From Rhizobium halophilum (GTDB taxonomy: Bacteria; Pseudomonadota; Alphaproteobacteria; Rhizobiales; Rhizobiaceae), in contig NZ_JAKJHS010000004.1 in assembly GCF_021648825.1 (NCBI RefSeq), positions 272,226-336,225 of the forward strand: a DNA stretch of 64,000 bases, read 5' to 3'. The translations under genes and the position numbers were made by a program. The notes beneath the pieces were generated by a model. That model saw only the letters and a program-made list of their open reading frames with translations, did not search any database and was not told where the DNA came from. Below are positions 49,068-57,486 of this stretch, piece by piece; the first letter of the stretch is position 1, and the number at the start of each line of letters is the position of its first letter.

Positions 49068-50246
49068 ATGAACGAAATCTCGACACTTGTTGCCCACGAG
49101 GGCAAGGACGGTTCGGACAATTCTTCGGAAGAAGGCAGTAGTCCGCAACGACTGGAAATCTCGACCCGGAACAATTCCTCCTTCTGGGCCCGTGCACTAA
49201 GGCTTCTGCGACCGGCGCAGGGCGAGCGCCTTCGAGAAGATCTCGCCGATGCACTTCTCACAGATGCCAGTGTCAGCAGCGCGTTCTCCCCTGAGGAGCG
49301 GGCGATGCTGCACAACATCCTGCGGTTTCGCGAAGTTCGGGTGGAAGATGTCATGGTGCCGCGAGCCGACATCGAAGCGGTGGACATGACGATGACGCTG
49401 GGCGACCTCATGATCCTCTTCGAAGAGACCGGTCGCTCACGCATGCCGGTATACTGCGAGACGCTCGACGACCCGCGCGGCTTTGTTCATATCCGTGATC
49501 TTCTCTCTTACCTCGCCAAGCAAGCCCGCAACAAGCGCCGGGCACGGCCCCGTTCGGCAGCTCCCTCGGAGCCAATGCCGCTCGTCAACGAGAAGGTGGA
49601 GAAGCCCGCTCGTGTGCCAAAGGCGGCGTTCGACCTCGGTCGTGTCGACCTCAGCAAAACCGTTTCGGACGCTGGGCTCATCCGCAAGATCCTCTTCGTG
49701 CCGCCGTCGATGCTCGCCTCCGATTTGCTCCAGAGCATGCAGGCGGCGCGCACACAGATGGCGCTTGTAATCGACGAGTACGGCGGTACTGACGGACTGG
49801 TCTCCCACGAAGATATCGTTGAGATGGTTATCGGCGATGTTGAGGATGAGCATGACGACGAAGAAGTGATGTTTTCTCGTACGGGTGAGGACATTTTCGT
49901 TGCGGATGCGCGTATCGAGCTCGAGGAAATTGCGAAGGCCATAGGGTCCGATTTCGACATTCGTGACAGCATGGAGGACGTTGATACGCTTGGTGGCCTG
50001 ATTTTTTCGGCCCTGGGCCGCATCCCGGTTAGGGGCGAGGTCGTCCAGGCCCTGCCAGGATTTGAGTTCCATATCCTCGAGGCCGATCCGCGCCGTATCA
50101 AGCGCGTCCGGGTGGTGCGTAAGCGCGCGCTAGCGCGTCGGCGCCAGATAAAGGGTGAGGCTGAGGCAGCAACGGTTGAGGTGAACCGAGTGCATCAGGA
50201 GGCTCCGGTCACGGAGACGTCGCCCGTGGGCGAGCAACACCATTAA
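49068..50246 (+). CDS. CorC/HlyC family CBS-domain protein
   Basis: A 392-residue cytosolic protein with two CBS domains (about residues 85-145 and 215-275) and a C-terminal CorC_HlyC transporter-associated domain (about 285-365). Typical sequences are R-V-E-D-V-M-V-P-R-A-D near residue 88, L-V-I-D-E-Y-G-G-T-D-G-L-V near 232-244 and L-G-R-I-P-x-x-G-E near 320. No DUF21 membrane domain is present, unlike full-length CorB. CorC is linked to magnesium/cobalt efflux and membrane integrity; the phoH–ybeY–corC–lnt series is conserved. Confidence 0.9.
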   Translation: MNEISTLVAHEGKDGSDNSSEEGSSPQRLEISTRNNSSFWARALRLLRPAQGERLREDLADALLTDASVSSAFSPEERAMLHNILRFREVRVEDVMVPRADIEAVDMTMTLGDLMILFEETGRSRMPVYCETLDDPRGFVHIRDLLSYLAKQARNKRRARPRSAAPSEPMPLVNEKVEKPARVPKAAFDLGRVDLSKTVSDAGLIRKILFVPPSMLASDLLQSMQAARTQMALVIDEYGGTDGLVSHEDIVEMVIGDVEDEHDDEEVMFSRTGEDIFVADARIELEEIAKAIGSDFDIRDSMEDVDTLGGLIFSALGRIPVRGEVVQALPGFEFHILEADPRRIKRVRVVRKRALARRRQIKGEAEAATVEVNRVHQEAPVTETSPVGEQHH

Positions 50247-50333
50247 CCGCCTGCATCGTCTTGCAAGGGACGACAGAGACTACAAATTCTGAAAAACTGC
50301 AGACCTGATTCGGGGGCTAAGGGAAGCGTTCAC

Positions 50334-51926
50334 ATGGAGCGGCTGGCGGGCAGGACAATGCTTCTCTGGGGGATGCCTCGTATTGCCGTGGCGATTGCTG
50401 CCGGAGCCGTGGGTGCTTTGGCGCTCCCCCCCTTCAACGTATTTGCCGCCCTCTTCCTCTCCTTTTCCGTTCTCGTATGGCTGCTGGACGGTCTGGCATC
50501 CCACCCGGGAGGCGGCACCGTTTCGCGCTTGCGTTCGGCATTTTTCCTCGGCTGGTTGTTCGGCCTTGGCTACTTCGTAGCGGGCCTCTGGTGGCTTGGA
50601 AATGCCTTGTTGGTTGAAGCCGATGACTTCGCCTGGGCAATTCCGCTGGCAGTCCTTGGACTGCCGGCCTTTCTCGCACTTTTCTACGGATTTGCCACAA
50701 TGGTCGCAGCCATTCTGTGGTCGGACGGTTTGGGCCGGCTGGCGGCACTCGCTTTCGGCTTCGGCATCGCCGAATGGCTCCGCGGCTTCGCGGCCACCGG
50801 TTTCCCCTGGAACGCGGTCGGCTATGGCGCGATGCCGATGCCGATGCTGATGCAGGCGGCAGGCGTCATCGGACTGCTGGGCGTCACCACCCTGGCAGTC
50901 TTCGTTTTTTCCATTCCCGCCCTCTTCGGGACTCGTCGAGGCCTTGGGATAGGATTGGCTGCAGGCAGTTGCCTCCTTGGAGCCCACATCGGATATGGAG
51001 CCTATCGGCTTGCCGTTGCAGATGCCCCAGTAGAGGAGGATGCGCCTATAGTCCGGCTGGTGCAGCCGGTTGTAGACCAATCCCGAAAGCTGGAGAACAA
51101 GGATAGGACAGAGATTTTTGAGGAGCATCTCTCCTTGACCGCTCTGCCGCCGCAGGAGCCTTCGGTTCGTCCCGATATCATCGTATGGCCGGAGACTTCG
51201 GTCCCCTTCATCCTCACCGAGAACAAAGATGCTCTGTCGCGTATTGCAGAGGTTCTGCAGGAGGGCCAGATCTTGGTCGCAGGGGCGGTGCGTGTTGAAT
51301 ATGGTGCGGCTGGCAACGCTCCCCGCTTCTACAACTCGATTTATGTCGTCGGCTCTAACGGGGAAATCCTTGCTGCGACAGACAAGGTCCACCTGACGCC
51401 CTTCGGCGAGTATGTTCCGTTCGAAGGCTGGCTAAGAGACTGGGGCATCGACAATCTTGTGGCACTCCCCGGCGGCTTCACCGCTGGAGCTCAACGCTCC
51501 CTGCTGACGCTGCCAAGCGGGTTCAGCCTGTTTCCCTTGATCTGCTACGAGGTAATTTTTCCACAGGAGATAGGAGACGCCATCCATGGTGCGGATGCCA
51601 TTTTGAACGTCACCAACGATGCCTGGTTCGGTGATACGCCTGGGCCCTATCAACATTTCCAGCAGGCGCGGATCCGCGCAGTTGAAAATGGTCTTCCTTT
51701 GGTTCGCGGTGCCAACAGCGGGATTTCGGCCGTAGTCGATCCCTTCGGGCGTGTCGTGAAAGGTCTGCATTTCAACTCCAAAGGGGTGGTCGACGCCCGC
51801 CTTGGATCGTTGTCTGTGCGGAGCTGGGACAGTTCTGCACGAAATTTGCACGCCTGGGGCATCCTGATTCTGATGTTCTTGATTGCATCTGCGGCGCGCA
51901 GGGGTTTTACATCAGCTGCGAATTGA
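50334..51926 (+). CDS. lnt: Apolipoprotein N-acyltransferase
   Basis: Lnt (530 residues) adds the third acyl chain to lipoproteins in the inner membrane. An N-terminal block of six or so hydrophobic helices (about residues 10-225) precedes a carbon-nitrogen hydrolase domain (about 235-500). The catalytic triad candidates are the Glu of W-P-E-T-S near residue 286, the Lys of T-D-K-V-H-L-T-P near 352, and the Cys of L-I-C-Y-E near 405. Standard length. A short gap of 87 bp separates it from corC. Confidence 0.95.
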   Translation: MERLAGRTMLLWGMPRIAVAIAAGAVGALALPPFNVFAALFLSFSVLVWLLDGLASHPGGGTVSRLRSAFFLGWLFGLGYFVAGLWWLGNALLVEADDFAWAIPLAVLGLPAFLALFYGFATMVAAILWSDGLGRLAALAFGFGIAEWLRGFAATGFPWNAVGYGAMPMPMLMQAAGVIGLLGVTTLAVFVFSIPALFGTRRGLGIGLAAGSCLLGAHIGYGAYRLAVADAPVEEDAPIVRLVQPVVDQSRKLENKDRTEIFEEHLSLTALPPQEPSVRPDIIVWPETSVPFILTENKDALSRIAEVLQEGQILVAGAVRVEYGAAGNAPRFYNSIYVVGSNGEILAATDKVHLTPFGEYVPFEGWLRDWGIDNLVALPGGFTAGAQRSLLTLPSGFSLFPLICYEVIFPQEIGDAIHGADAILNVTNDAWFGDTPGPYQHFQQARIRAVENGLPLVRGANSGISAVVDPFGRVVKGLHFNSKGVVDARLGSLSVRSWDSSARNLHAWGILILMFLIASAARRGFTSAAN

Positions 51927-52065
51927 CCAAAAACCCCCTAAATCGCATAGTGACCCTCATGTGCTTCATGGCGGCGTCGTTGGGTCCCAGCCACGGATTA
52001 GCCACAGACGCTTGAACATGATTGACCGACCGGGTTCACCGCGTAGCAAGTTTCAGGATAAGATC

Positions 52066-52485
52066 ATGATTGAAAACAAAAAGAAACCGAACCCGATCGA
52101 CATCCATGTCGGAAGCCGTATCCGGCTTCGCCGCACCATGCTCGGGATGAGCCAGGAAAAGCTGGGCGAAAGCTTGGGGATCACCTTCCAGCAGATCCAG
52201 AAGTACGAAAAGGGCACGAACCGCGTCGGAGCGAGCCGTCTTCAGAATATTTCCAGCATTCTCAACGTGCCCGTATCCTTCTTCTTTGAAGACGCGCCGG
52301 GAGAGCACCCGGCGACTGCAGGCGGCATGGAGGAAGCGTCGAGCTCCAATTACGTCGTGGATTTCCTCTCGTCTTCAGAAGGGCTGCAGTTGAACCGCGC
52401 TTTCGTCAAGATATCAGATCCTAAGGTGCGGCGGCGTCTGGTGGACTTGGTAAAATCGTTGGCCGCGGAAGCTGAAGGCGACTAG
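52066..52485 (+). CDS. praR: XRE-family transcriptional regulator, PraR/PhrR type
   Basis: A 139-residue HTH regulator closely matching the rhizobial PraR/PhrR group that lies before metK. The helix-turn-helix occupies about residues 18-75, with L-G-M-S-Q-E-K-L-G-E-S-L-G-I-T and the I-Q-K-Y-E-K-G-T-N-R recognition part; the C-terminal half ends with the conserved R-R-L-V-D-L-V-K-S-L. PraR represses quorum sensing and biofilm genes in Rhizobium leguminosarum and the reb genes in Azorhizobium; S. medicae phrR is acid-induced. The frame reaches back into lnt, but ATG 52066 after AGGATAAG is preferred. Confidence 0.88.
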   Translation: MIENKKKPNPIDIHVGSRIRLRRTMLGMSQEKLGESLGITFQQIQKYEKGTNRVGASRLQNISSILNVPVSFFFEDAPGEHPATAGGMEEASSSNYVVDFLSSSEGLQLNRAFVKISDPKVRRRLVDLVKSLAAEAEGD

Positions 52486-52507
52486 GCGCTCCCTCCTTCC
52501 CTCCAAG

Positions 52508-52531
52508 AGCGGCTTTCCAGCCGCTTTTTTT
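52508..52531 (+). terminator. Intrinsic terminator of praR
   Basis: A perfect 7-bp stem (AGCGGCT with AGCCGCT) and 4-nt loop followed by seven Ts, 22 bases after the praR stop. It separates praR from metK. Confidence 0.85.
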
Positions 52532-52561
52532 ATGGGATGATCTCAGGCTCGCTCGACTTTG

Positions 52562-52583
52562 ACATATAAAGATATATTTATGT
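52562..52583. promoter_or_regulatory. AT-rich near-palindrome in the praR–metK gap
   Basis: ACATATAAAGATATATTTATGT is symmetric at most positions, with identical five-base ends (ACATA/TATGT). It lies about 66 bp before metK and overlaps a TTGACA (52559-52564). It stands out in a GC-rich region and looks like a repressor operator over the metK promoter; PraR is an obvious candidate binder, but this is inference. Confidence 0.4.
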
Positions 52584-52648
52584 GCTTGTCTTTGGCCGAG
52601 CTAGCCACTAACACATGAGCTGTTATTTCTTTGAGGGGAATCCCGAAA

Positions 52649-53893
52649 ATGCGCGAGAACTATCTCTTCACCAGCGAGTCTGTAGCGGAAGGCCACCCCG
52701 ACAAGGTCTGCGACCGGATATCGGACGAGATCGTGGATCTCGTCTACCGTGAAGCGGGGAAATCGGGGACGGACCCATGGTCTGTGCGGATTGCATGCGA
52801 AACGCTCGCCACCACCAACCGCGTGGTGATTGCCGGAGAGGTTCGTTTGCCCGCAAGCCTGATGAAGAAGGACAAGGACGGACAGGACGTCATCAACCCG
52901 TCGAAGTTCAAGTCGGCCGCTCGCAAGGCGATTCGCGACATCGGCTATGCGCAAGACGGATTTCACTGGAAGAATGCGAAGATCGATGTTCTTCTGCACT
53001 CGCAGTCCGCAGACATTGCGCAGGGCGTCGACAGTGCGGCCGACAAGCAGGGCGACGAGGGTGCTGGCGACCAGGGAATTATGTTCGGTTACGCCTGCAA
53101 GGAAACGCCGGATCTGATGCCGGCCCCTATCTATTACTCGCACAAGATTCTTCAGTTGCTCGCAGCCGCTCGCAAGAAGGGCGAGGGGGATGTCGGCAAG
53201 CTTGGTCCGGATGCAAAGAGCCAGGTGACCGTCCGCTATCATGGAGGTAAGCCAGCCTGTGTCGAATCCATCGTGCTGTCGACGCAGCATCTTGATGGAA
53301 GCTGGGATTCCGACAAAGTCCGTTCTGTGGTTGAGCCCTATATCAAAGAGGCACTCGGGGATCTGCCGGTGGCCGAGGATTGCAAGTGGTATATCAATCC
53401 CACCGGCAAGTTCGTAATCGGCGGACCTGATGGTGATGCTGGACTGACCGGGCGCAAGATCATCGTCGACACCTATGGCGGCGCTGCTCCGCATGGTGGC
53501 GGAGCTTTCTCAGGGAAAGACACCACCAAGGTGGACCGCTCCGCGGCCTATGCGGCTCGCTACCTCGCGAAGAACGTGGTTGCCGCCGGTCTTGCCGAAC
53601 GCTGCACCATTCAGATCGCCTATGCTATTGGCATCGCCCAGCCTGTGTCGATCTATGTTGATCTTCATGGTACAGGCAACGGTGTGAGCGAGGAACAGGT
53701 CGAGCGGGCCATCCGCGCAGTCATGGATCTCTCGCCCTCTGGCATCCGCCGGCATCTCGACCTCAACAAGCCAATCTACGCCAAGACTGCTGCCTATGGC
53801 CATTTCGGGCGCAAGCCTGGTCGCGACGGATCTTTCTCCTGGGAGAAGATCGATCTGGTCAAGCCGCTGAAGGAAGCCTTGAAGGCTGCTTGA
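52649..53893 (+). CDS. metK: S-adenosylmethionine synthase
   Basis: MetK (414 residues) makes S-adenosylmethionine from methionine and ATP. The ATP/methionine motifs G-H-P-D-K-V-C-D (near residue 14), [11 protein letters not shown] near 134-144 and the P-loop-like G-G-G-A-F-S-G-K-D near 287-295 are present. It is slightly longer than E. coli MetK, as usual in Rhizobiales. The frame opens at 52631, but ATG 52649 (M-R-E-N-Y-L-F) is the family start. I find no recognisable SAM riboswitch in the 163-bp leader. Confidence 0.97.
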   Translation: MRENYLFTSESVAEGHPDKVCDRISDEIVDLVYREAGKSGTDPWSVRIACETLATTNRVVIAGEVRLPASLMKKDKDGQDVINPSKFKSAARKAIRDIGYAQDGFHWKNAKIDVLLHSQSADIAQGVDSAADKQGDEGAGDQGIMFGYACKETPDLMPAPIYYSHKILQLLAAARKKGEGDVGKLGPDAKSQVTVRYHGGKPACVESIVLSTQHLDGSWDSDKVRSVVEPYIKEALGDLPVAEDCKWYINPTGKFVIGGPDGDAGLTGRKIIVDTYGGAAPHGGGAFSGKDTTKVDRSAAYAARYLAKNVVAAGLAERCTIQIAYAIGIAQPVSIYVDLHGTGNGVSEEQVERAIRAVMDLSPSGIRRHLDLNKPIYAKTAAYGHFGRKPGRDGSFSWEKIDLVKPLKEALKAA

Positions 53894-53923
53894 TGGCCTT
53901 TACGGAGGCTCCGAGAAAACTGT

Positions 53924-53954
53924 AAAGCGGGTGGCTCTCAAAGCGCCCGCTTTT
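53924..53954 (+). terminator. Possible metK terminator or attenuator
   Basis: An 8-bp stem (AAAGCGGG with CCCGCTTT) and 14-nt loop followed by only four Ts lies between metK and trmB. The weak T-run suggests partial readthrough into trmB. Confidence 0.45.
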
Positions 53955-53977
53955 CCTGTTACTGAAAGACCCTGCCA

Positions 53978-54679
53978 ATGACCGATCAGCAGCACCCGAG
54001 CCGCTCCACCGAAGCCTTCTTCGGACGCCGGAAGGGAAAGCCGCTACGTGAGCGACAGGCCGAAGGTCTAGCGACAGTGCTTCCCAAGTTGAAGCTGGAC
54101 CTGGAGATCAAACCGTCGGAAAGCCTGGCGGAGCTGTTTCCGGTTGCGGTCAATGAGGTGCGGCTGGAAATTGGCTTCGGCGGCGGTGAACACTTGTTAC
54201 ACCGTGCTCAAGAGAGCCCGGGTGTTGGCTTTATCGGCGTCGAGCCCTTCGTCAATTCGATGGCAAAGCTTGTGGGGCGGGTGAGCGAGCTCGGATTGCA
54301 CAACATTCGCCTTTACGACGACGATGCGACTCAGGTGCTTGACTGGCTTCCGGAGGCATCCGTCGATCGTATCGATTTGCTTTATCCGGATCCTTGGCCA
54401 AAGCGGAAGCACTGGAAGCGCCGCTTCGTCTCAGAAGTGAACCTCGCCCGGTTTCATCGGGTGCTGAAGCCCGGCGGGCTCTTCTTGTTCGCCTCGGACA
54501 TCGATACCTATGTCAACTGGACCCTGATCCACTGCCGCGATCATGGCGGCTTCGAATGGACCGCAGAAGAGGCATCAGATTGGTTGACGCCCTTCACGGG
54601 CTGGCCCGGTACGCGTTATGAGGCCAAGGCTCGCCGTGAAGGTCGCTCGTCGGCCTACCTCACGTTCCGAACGATCTGA
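53978..54679 (+). CDS. trmB: tRNA (guanine-N7-)-methyltransferase
   Basis: TrmB (233 residues) methylates G46 in the tRNA variable loop. SAM motif E-I-G-F-G-G-G-E-H near residues 65-73, the I-G-V-E-P-F segment near 84, and the hallmark [13 protein letters not shown] near 133-145 are present. It follows metK, as in other rhizobia, and ends three bases before the DUF1150 gene's stop on the other strand. Confidence 0.95.
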   Translation: MTDQQHPSRSTEAFFGRRKGKPLRERQAEGLATVLPKLKLDLEIKPSESLAELFPVAVNEVRLEIGFGGGEHLLHRAQESPGVGFIGVEPFVNSMAKLVGRVSELGLHNIRLYDDDATQVLDWLPEASVDRIDLLYPDPWPKRKHWKRRFVSEVNLARFHRVLKPGGLFLFASDIDTYVNWTLIHCRDHGGFEWTAEEASDWLTPFTGWPGTRYEAKARREGRSSAYLTFRTI

Positions 54680-54682
54680 TGG

Positions 54683-54940
54683 TCAGTGCAGGCTGACGGT
54701 TTTCAGATCGTCTTCCGCAGCTTTGAAGAAAGTGCTGGATCGATTGTCCGTCAGGAGTATCGGCGTGCCGTCTGCGCCAAAAAGCGCCCAGAGGTCGAGG
54801 TTTGGATCCATCTCGGGTGCTTCAGGGAAGCAGCGAGAGACGTCTTCTGAACGGATTTTGCGAATGTAGCCGACTTCTCCTGCCCCTAGATGGGCGAGCT
54901 CGGAGAGCGTCAACTGCATGTTCGCTTCTTTGAGGAGCAT
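54683..54940 (-). CDS. DUF1150 family protein
   Basis: An 85-residue protein of the alphaproteobacterial DUF1150 group. The conserved features are L-S-E-L-A-H-L-G-A-G-E near residues 11-21, R-S-E-D-V near 28-32, the F-P-E-A-P segment, A-D-G-T-P-I-L-L-T-D and a V-S-L-H C terminus. Function is unknown, but genes of this family usually lie just behind a small heat-shock gene, as here (47-bp gap), so a chaperone-linked role is plausible. Start: ATG 54940 after GGAGG is preferred to ATG 54955 or 54919. Confidence 0.85.
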   Translation of the reverse strand: MLLKEANMQLTLSELAHLGAGEVGYIRKIRSEDVSRCFPEAPEMDPNLDLWALFGADGTPILLTDNRSSTFFKAAEDDLKTVSLH

Positions 54941-54987
54941 TCCAGCCTCCAGCATTGAGGAGCACCACGACGATGATGTCGTTCTTC

Positions 54988-55416
54988 CTACTCTGAGACG
55001 GAAATATTAATTTTTCGCACCATCCGCGCCGGCTCCGGGCGTATGAGATCAACAGAAAGCAATCCGTTTCGAAGTGTTGCTCCAGCCACCTGCATGCCGT
55101 CCGCCAGCACGAACATCCGCTGGAACTGCCGCGCGGCGATGCCCCGATAAAGGAAGTCTCGATCCGCTTGCTCCGATTGCTTGCCCCGGATGACCAACTG
55201 GTTCTCTTCTGTCGTGACATCCAATTCGTGCTCCGAAAAGCCGGCAACGGCAACGGTGATGCGAAGGCGCTCCGGATCACCTGCGGCATTTGCCTGGAGC
55301 CGCTCTATATTGTAGGGCGGATAGCCGTCGTTCGCCTTGGCGAGGCGCTCCAGGGTCTTCTCCATCGCGTCGAACCCGAGAAGCAGCGGGCTCGCAAATG
55401 GCGTGATGCGGTTCAT
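54988..55416 (-). CDS. Small heat shock protein (Hsp20/IbpA family)
   Basis: A 142-residue alpha-crystallin-type chaperone that holds unfolded proteins for DnaK/ClpB. The N terminus has M-N-R-I-T-P-F and L-L-G-F-D-A-M-E; the alpha-crystallin domain spans about residues 32-135 with P-P-Y-N-I-E-R near 33-39, V-A-G-F-S near 56-60, G-I-A-A-R-Q-F-Q-R near 92-100 and the A-x-L-x-x-G-L-L segment near 113-120. It leads a two-gene unit with DUF1150 and has an RpoH-like promoter. Confidence 0.93.
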   Translation of the reverse strand: MNRITPFASPLLLGFDAMEKTLERLAKANDGYPPYNIERLQANAAGDPERLRITVAVAGFSEHELDVTTEENQLVIRGKQSEQADRDFLYRGIAARQFQRMFVLADGMQVAGATLRNGLLSVDLIRPEPARMVRKINISVSE

Positions 55417-55478
55417 CTGTCAGTCCTTATCAAAGCGACCAATATTCGGCCCAGATGATGGCGCCGTGGGTAACCGGA

Positions 55479-55507
55479 ATATGGGAACAGCGGATCAGCA
55501 GCGCAAG
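55479..55507 (-). promoter_or_regulatory. RpoH-like heat-shock promoter of hsp20
   Basis: Reading on the minus strand, CTTGCG (55507-55502) and CCATAT (55484-55479) are 17 bp apart, matching the rhizobial RpoH pattern. The implied 5' leader is about 56 nt. I looked for a ROSE-type thermosensor in it but could not support one. Confidence 0.5.
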
Positions 55508-55573
55508 CCGCTGGCATTGCTTCGGGTTAGGCTCACGTGTAGCTAGGGCCGCAAATTGATCGCGGAAGGTGAC

Positions 55574-56518
55574 ATGGCAGAGCGCAGAAAGATCATCATT
55601 GACACGGATCCAGGGCAGGATGACGCAGCTGCCATCATGCTGGCATTTGCCAGCCCAGATGAGCTTGACGTACTGGGTCTTTGCGCCGTTGCCGGGAATG
55701 TCCCGCTTTCCCTGACCAGCCGCAACATCCGGATCGTGTGCGAACTTTGCGGACGCACGGACGCGAAGGTATACGAAGGTGCAGGGCGCCCTCTGTCGCG
55801 TCAGCTGGTGACGGCGGAGCATGTTCACGGGCGTACGGGCCTTGATGGTGCAGAGCTGCCGGAGCCAACGATGGCAGTGCAACCCCAGCATGCCGTCGAC
55901 TTCATTGTCGAGACGCTCATGCGCGAACCATCCGGCACAGTAACCGTGTGCACGCTTGGCGCGCTCACGAATGTGGCGCTTGCCTTGCAGAAGGAGCCGG
56001 CGATCGCTGGGCGTGTCCGCGAACTGGTGTTGATGGGGGGCGGTTTCTTCGAGGGCGGCAACATCACGCCGGCGGCGGAATTCAATATCTATGTCGATCC
56101 GGAAGCCGCAGCGACGGTGTTTGCCTCGGGCATGCCAATCGTCATGATCCCGCTCGACGTGACGCACCAACTGCTTACCACGAAAGAACGTGTGGCGAAG
56201 ATCGCCGCGTTGGGAACGCGCCCAGCGCAGGTTCTCGTTGATTGGCTGGCGTTCTTTGAGCGCTTTGACGAAGAGAAGTACGGTTCGGAGGGTGGCCCGC
56301 TGCACGACCCGACGGTGATCGCCTACCTGCTGAAGCCAGAGCTTTTCTCCGGCCGCCACTGCAATGTCGAGATCGAGACACAGTCGGAGCTGACGGTGGG
56401 AATGACCGTGGTCGACTGGTGGCGCGTTTCGGGCCGCGAGCCGAACGCAACGGTTCTGCGAAACGTCGATGCCGATGGCTTTTACGCACTGCTGGCGGAA
56501 AGGGTCGCTCGCCTCTGA
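55574..56518 (+). CDS. Nucleoside hydrolase (inosine/uridine-preferring type)
   Basis: A 314-residue nucleoside hydrolase that splits the N-glycosidic bond of nucleosides to base and ribose. The calcium-binding D-T-D-P-G-Q-D-D-A motif lies near residues 10-18; N-V-P-L near 43 and the E-F-N-I-Y-V-D-P-E-A-A segment near 168-178 (sugar and metal contacts), and H-D-P near 239, are conserved. The usual D-T-D-P-G-x-D-D pattern is complete, so it should be active. TTG 55556 is a possible upstream start, but ATG 55574 after GGAAGGTGAC is better. It converges with ribokinase, whose substrate it releases. Confidence 0.9.
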   Translation: MAERRKIIIDTDPGQDDAAAIMLAFASPDELDVLGLCAVAGNVPLSLTSRNIRIVCELCGRTDAKVYEGAGRPLSRQLVTAEHVHGRTGLDGAELPEPTMAVQPQHAVDFIVETLMREPSGTVTVCTLGALTNVALALQKEPAIAGRVRELVLMGGGFFEGGNITPAAEFNIYVDPEAAATVFASGMPIVMIPLDVTHQLLTTKERVAKIAALGTRPAQVLVDWLAFFERFDEEKYGSEGGPLHDPTVIAYLLKPELFSGRHCNVEIETQSELTVGMTVVDWWRVSGREPNATVLRNVDADGFYALLAERVARL

Positions 56519-56535
56519 AGAGAAGCTGGCCAGCC

Positions 56536-57435
56536 TTAGAGGTGGCCCGCAACCTCGGCTGCCGTTGGGATGGAAGGCTGGGCACCGTGCTTCAGGCAGG
56601 CCAGCGATCCCGCTACGGCTGCCCGCCGCAAAGCCTCCTCGAAGGAGAGCCCGCTGTCGATCCCTGCTGCGAGATAGCCGCAGAACGTGTCGCCTGCACC
56701 GACAGTGTCAACGGGAATGATCGTCAGTCCTTGGACCTGATGTAGCTTTCCGTCACGCGCTGCAACGACGCCATCGGCCCCAAGGGTAATGACAAAGGTC
56801 TGGCCGGTTTCTGCGTGGAGTTGCTGCAGCGCCTCCAGCCGCTTCTCCGGCGTCAGCCCTGATTGGTCGATCAGGAGTTCGAATTCGCTTTCGTTGCTAA
56901 TGACGATGTCAGCGAGCTTTGCCAGCCGTACGGCATCGCTGGTGATTGGGGCGGTGTTGAGGATGGATGTTACACCCTTCGATTTGGCCGCCTGAAGCGC
57001 TGCCTCGACTGCTTCGCTCGGGACTTCCAGCTGGAGCATCAGCACATCGCCCGCGGCCATGGCGTCGACCGCTTCCTTTGCTTGGGTTGCGGTCACCGTT
57101 CCGTTGGCTCCCGGCACCACGGCAATCATGTTTTCGCCATCGCCGCCGACCAGGATCAGCGCCGTGCCGGTGGGGCCGTCAACCCGGTTGACGGCGGATA
57201 GGCCCACGCCCGCATCGGAAAGCAGCGCAAGGGCGGGGTCGGCGAATGCATCCCGACCGGCAGCCCCGGCGATGCGTACAGTGCTGCCTGCCCGCCGGGC
57301 TGCCAATGCCTGGTTGGCACCCTTGCCGCCGGCGGCTGTCGAGAAGCCCGTGCCGGCAACCGTTTCACCCGGCTCGGGAAGGCGGGGAGTGCTGGCAATG
57401 AGGTCCATATTGATGGAGCCGAGGACGGTGATCAT
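56536..57435 (-). CDS. rbsK: Ribokinase
   Basis: A 299-residue PfkB-family sugar kinase phosphorylating D-ribose. N-terminal G-S-I-N-M-D-L near residues 5-11, the G-G-K-G-A-N-Q-A signature near 36-43 and the C-terminal D-T-V-G-A-G-D-T-F anion hole with catalytic Asp near 243-251 are present. The frame extends to 57474; ATG 57435 fits the family. It lies tail to tail with the nucleoside hydrolase (17 bp apart), which would supply ribose. No ribose transporter genes are nearby. Confidence 0.92.
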   Translation of the reverse strand: MITVLGSINMDLIASTPRLPEPGETVAGTGFSTAAGGKGANQALAARRAGSTVRIAGAAGRDAFADPALALLSDAGVGLSAVNRVDGPTGTALILVGGDGENMIAVVPGANGTVTATQAKEAVDAMAAGDVLMLQLEVPSEAVEAALQAAKSKGVTSILNTAPITSDAVRLAKLADIVISNESEFELLIDQSGLTPEKRLEALQQLHAETGQTFVITLGADGVVAARDGKLHQVQGLTIIPVDTVGAGDTFCGYLAAGIDSGLSFEEALRRAAVAGSLACLKHGAQPSIPTAAEVAGHL

Positions 57436-57486
57436 GCTGTGGTCTCTCTGCGTCGTCCAAAAGTCGGGCGACACTGCCCGAGGCGC

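Noticed and set aside
52532-52648. SAM riboswitch in the metK leader
   Set aside because: No SAM-I, SAM-II or SAM/SAH core pattern could be recognised; the notable element is an AT palindrome instead.
55417-55573. ROSE RNA thermosensor before hsp20
   Set aside because: A CAGCG/CGCTG hairpin exists but lies in the promoter itself, and the pairing expected over the ribosome site was not convincing.
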